A DNA stretch of 64,000 nucleotides from Dysgonomonas sp. HDW5A (GTDB lineage: Bacteria; Bacteroidota; Bacteroidia; Bacteroidales; Dysgonomonadaceae): NCBI RefSeq assembly GCF_011299555.1, contig NZ_CP049857.1:3100001-3164000 (forward strand), read 5' to 3'. Both the position numbers and the translations under genes were made by a program. Below are positions 63,439 through 64,000 of this stretch, one piece after another. The notes under the pieces are model-generated. The model worked only from the letters and a program-made list of their open reading frames with translations. It was not told where the DNA came from and did no database searches. The stretch's first letter is position 1; the number at the start of each line of letters is the position of its first letter.

Positions 63439-64000
63439 GATTATCGTTTTATTTGTTATTTAATTTTTAAAGAAACGGATTAACCTTTTTTACTTGCTCA
63501 AAGTTACTCACTGTTAATACAAATTGATATTCGAAGATACATCATTTTTTTTATTTCTTAAAACAGCCGGTTCTATCTTTGCACTTATTCCATTTATACG
63601 TCACTCTTAATACAATTTTAGGGTCAATGATTCGGGCAAATGAGCAGTAAGATGTTTTTATTAGATTGTTCAGCTTTTCGGGTGTTTTAAACTGTTAGCA
63701 TTTCAAGTGATTTTATTTTTACTTCCATGTTTTCGTATTTCTAAAATAAGTATGCCATGTTATTGTTTGGTTATATTGAGGTACTGTAATTGCTTTTTAT
63801 ATAATACAATAGCTTCATTGTTTCTTTTATTAGAATTGATAATAAGGTTGTTTGTTAACATCTGAGTAGTACTTTTTTAGAGTATATAATAAGGCTGTAA
63901 AAGCTATTGTAAGTAAGGCTTTTGATGTTTTTCATTGTTGTCTGTTTTTAGATTTAACATTTTTTACTCATTTTATTTTTGATATTTTTAATTTTTGCCT
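63439..64000. other. Gene-free AT-rich end of the window
   Basis: I see no credible frame. The minus-strand box at 63499-63506 and a plus-strand TATCTTTG at 63574-63581 are the only promoter-like signals. The latter would drive a gene beyond the right edge with a leader of at least 400 nt, if it is real. Confidence 0.4.

Overview
The window is AT-rich DNA from a member of the Bacteroidota, most likely order Bacteroidales. A Dysgonomonas-like genome is my best guess, from gene content only. Evidence: a type IX secretion outer-membrane protein (PorQ), the methylmalonyl-CoA/propionate module, DUF4831, DUF4251, DUF5723 and PepSY-like exported proteins, and promoters of the Bacteroidota type (TTTG or TTG, about 20 bp, then TAnnTTTG). 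I found no tRNA, rRNA, CRISPR array, integrase or transposase.

Layout. 1-2530: exported proteins and an MscS channel on the minus strand. 2893-6328: hpt, adk, obgE, pgeF. 6593-10306: an exported unknown, a Gfo/Idh/MocA oxidoreductase and class I fumarase. 10370-11835: an HxlR regulator divergent from an exported metallo-hydrolase. 12440-15470: three tandem minus-strand genes for exported GINT-type proteins behind a long leader with an (AG)21 tract. 15607-20857: an OMP, pfkA, ispH, cmk, porQ and an exported unknown. 21121-26806: a LolE-like permease, a PepSY-like lipoprotein, pabB-pabC, a lipoprotein and a DUF5723 barrel. 26998-30518: a six-TM AraC regulator, then a large exported GINT protein behind a related leader. 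30613-34246: a flavin reductase, a UvrA2-like ATPase and a second HxlR regulator. 34443-37359: a second three-gene GINT cluster with C1q-like C-termini behind a leader with an (AG)27 tract, in the opposite orientation to the first. 37447-40188: methylmalonyl-CoA decarboxylase genes including an unlisted 58-aa subunit. 40444-41868: DUF4251 and three tandem repeat units. 41869-48205: a histidine kinase, a sulfonate-type ABC operon with an Fe-S protein, and a SLC1-type symporter. 48707-63438: dnaK, SnoaL-like, OmpH/Skp, pepD, a DsbA-like protein, a beta-helix lipoprotein, creatininase, a GC-rich repeat-like block, dCMP deaminase, an S41 protease, 5-FTHF cyclo-ligase, a GH29 fucosidase and a regulatory-domain protein.

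How the genes fit together. Housekeeping genes supply nucleotides, folate, glycolysis, isoprenoids and the succinate-to-propionate route. PorQ, Skp, the LolE-like permease and several barrels serve the cell envelope. The most unusual part is the set of three related 5' leaders (near 15.1-15.5, 28.3-28.7 and 34.4-34.8 kb). All three precede surface-type proteins. They share a 33-nt hairpin and a conserved reading frame, and two carry AG microsatellites followed by terminator-like hairpins. This looks like a leader-controlled, possibly phase-variable, surface-protein family. Other unexplained structure: a 20-bp palindrome at the same distance from two transporter promoters, a dispersed GGTCT-n-AGACC palindrome mostly in 5' leaders, and three tandem hairpin-plus-micropeptide units.
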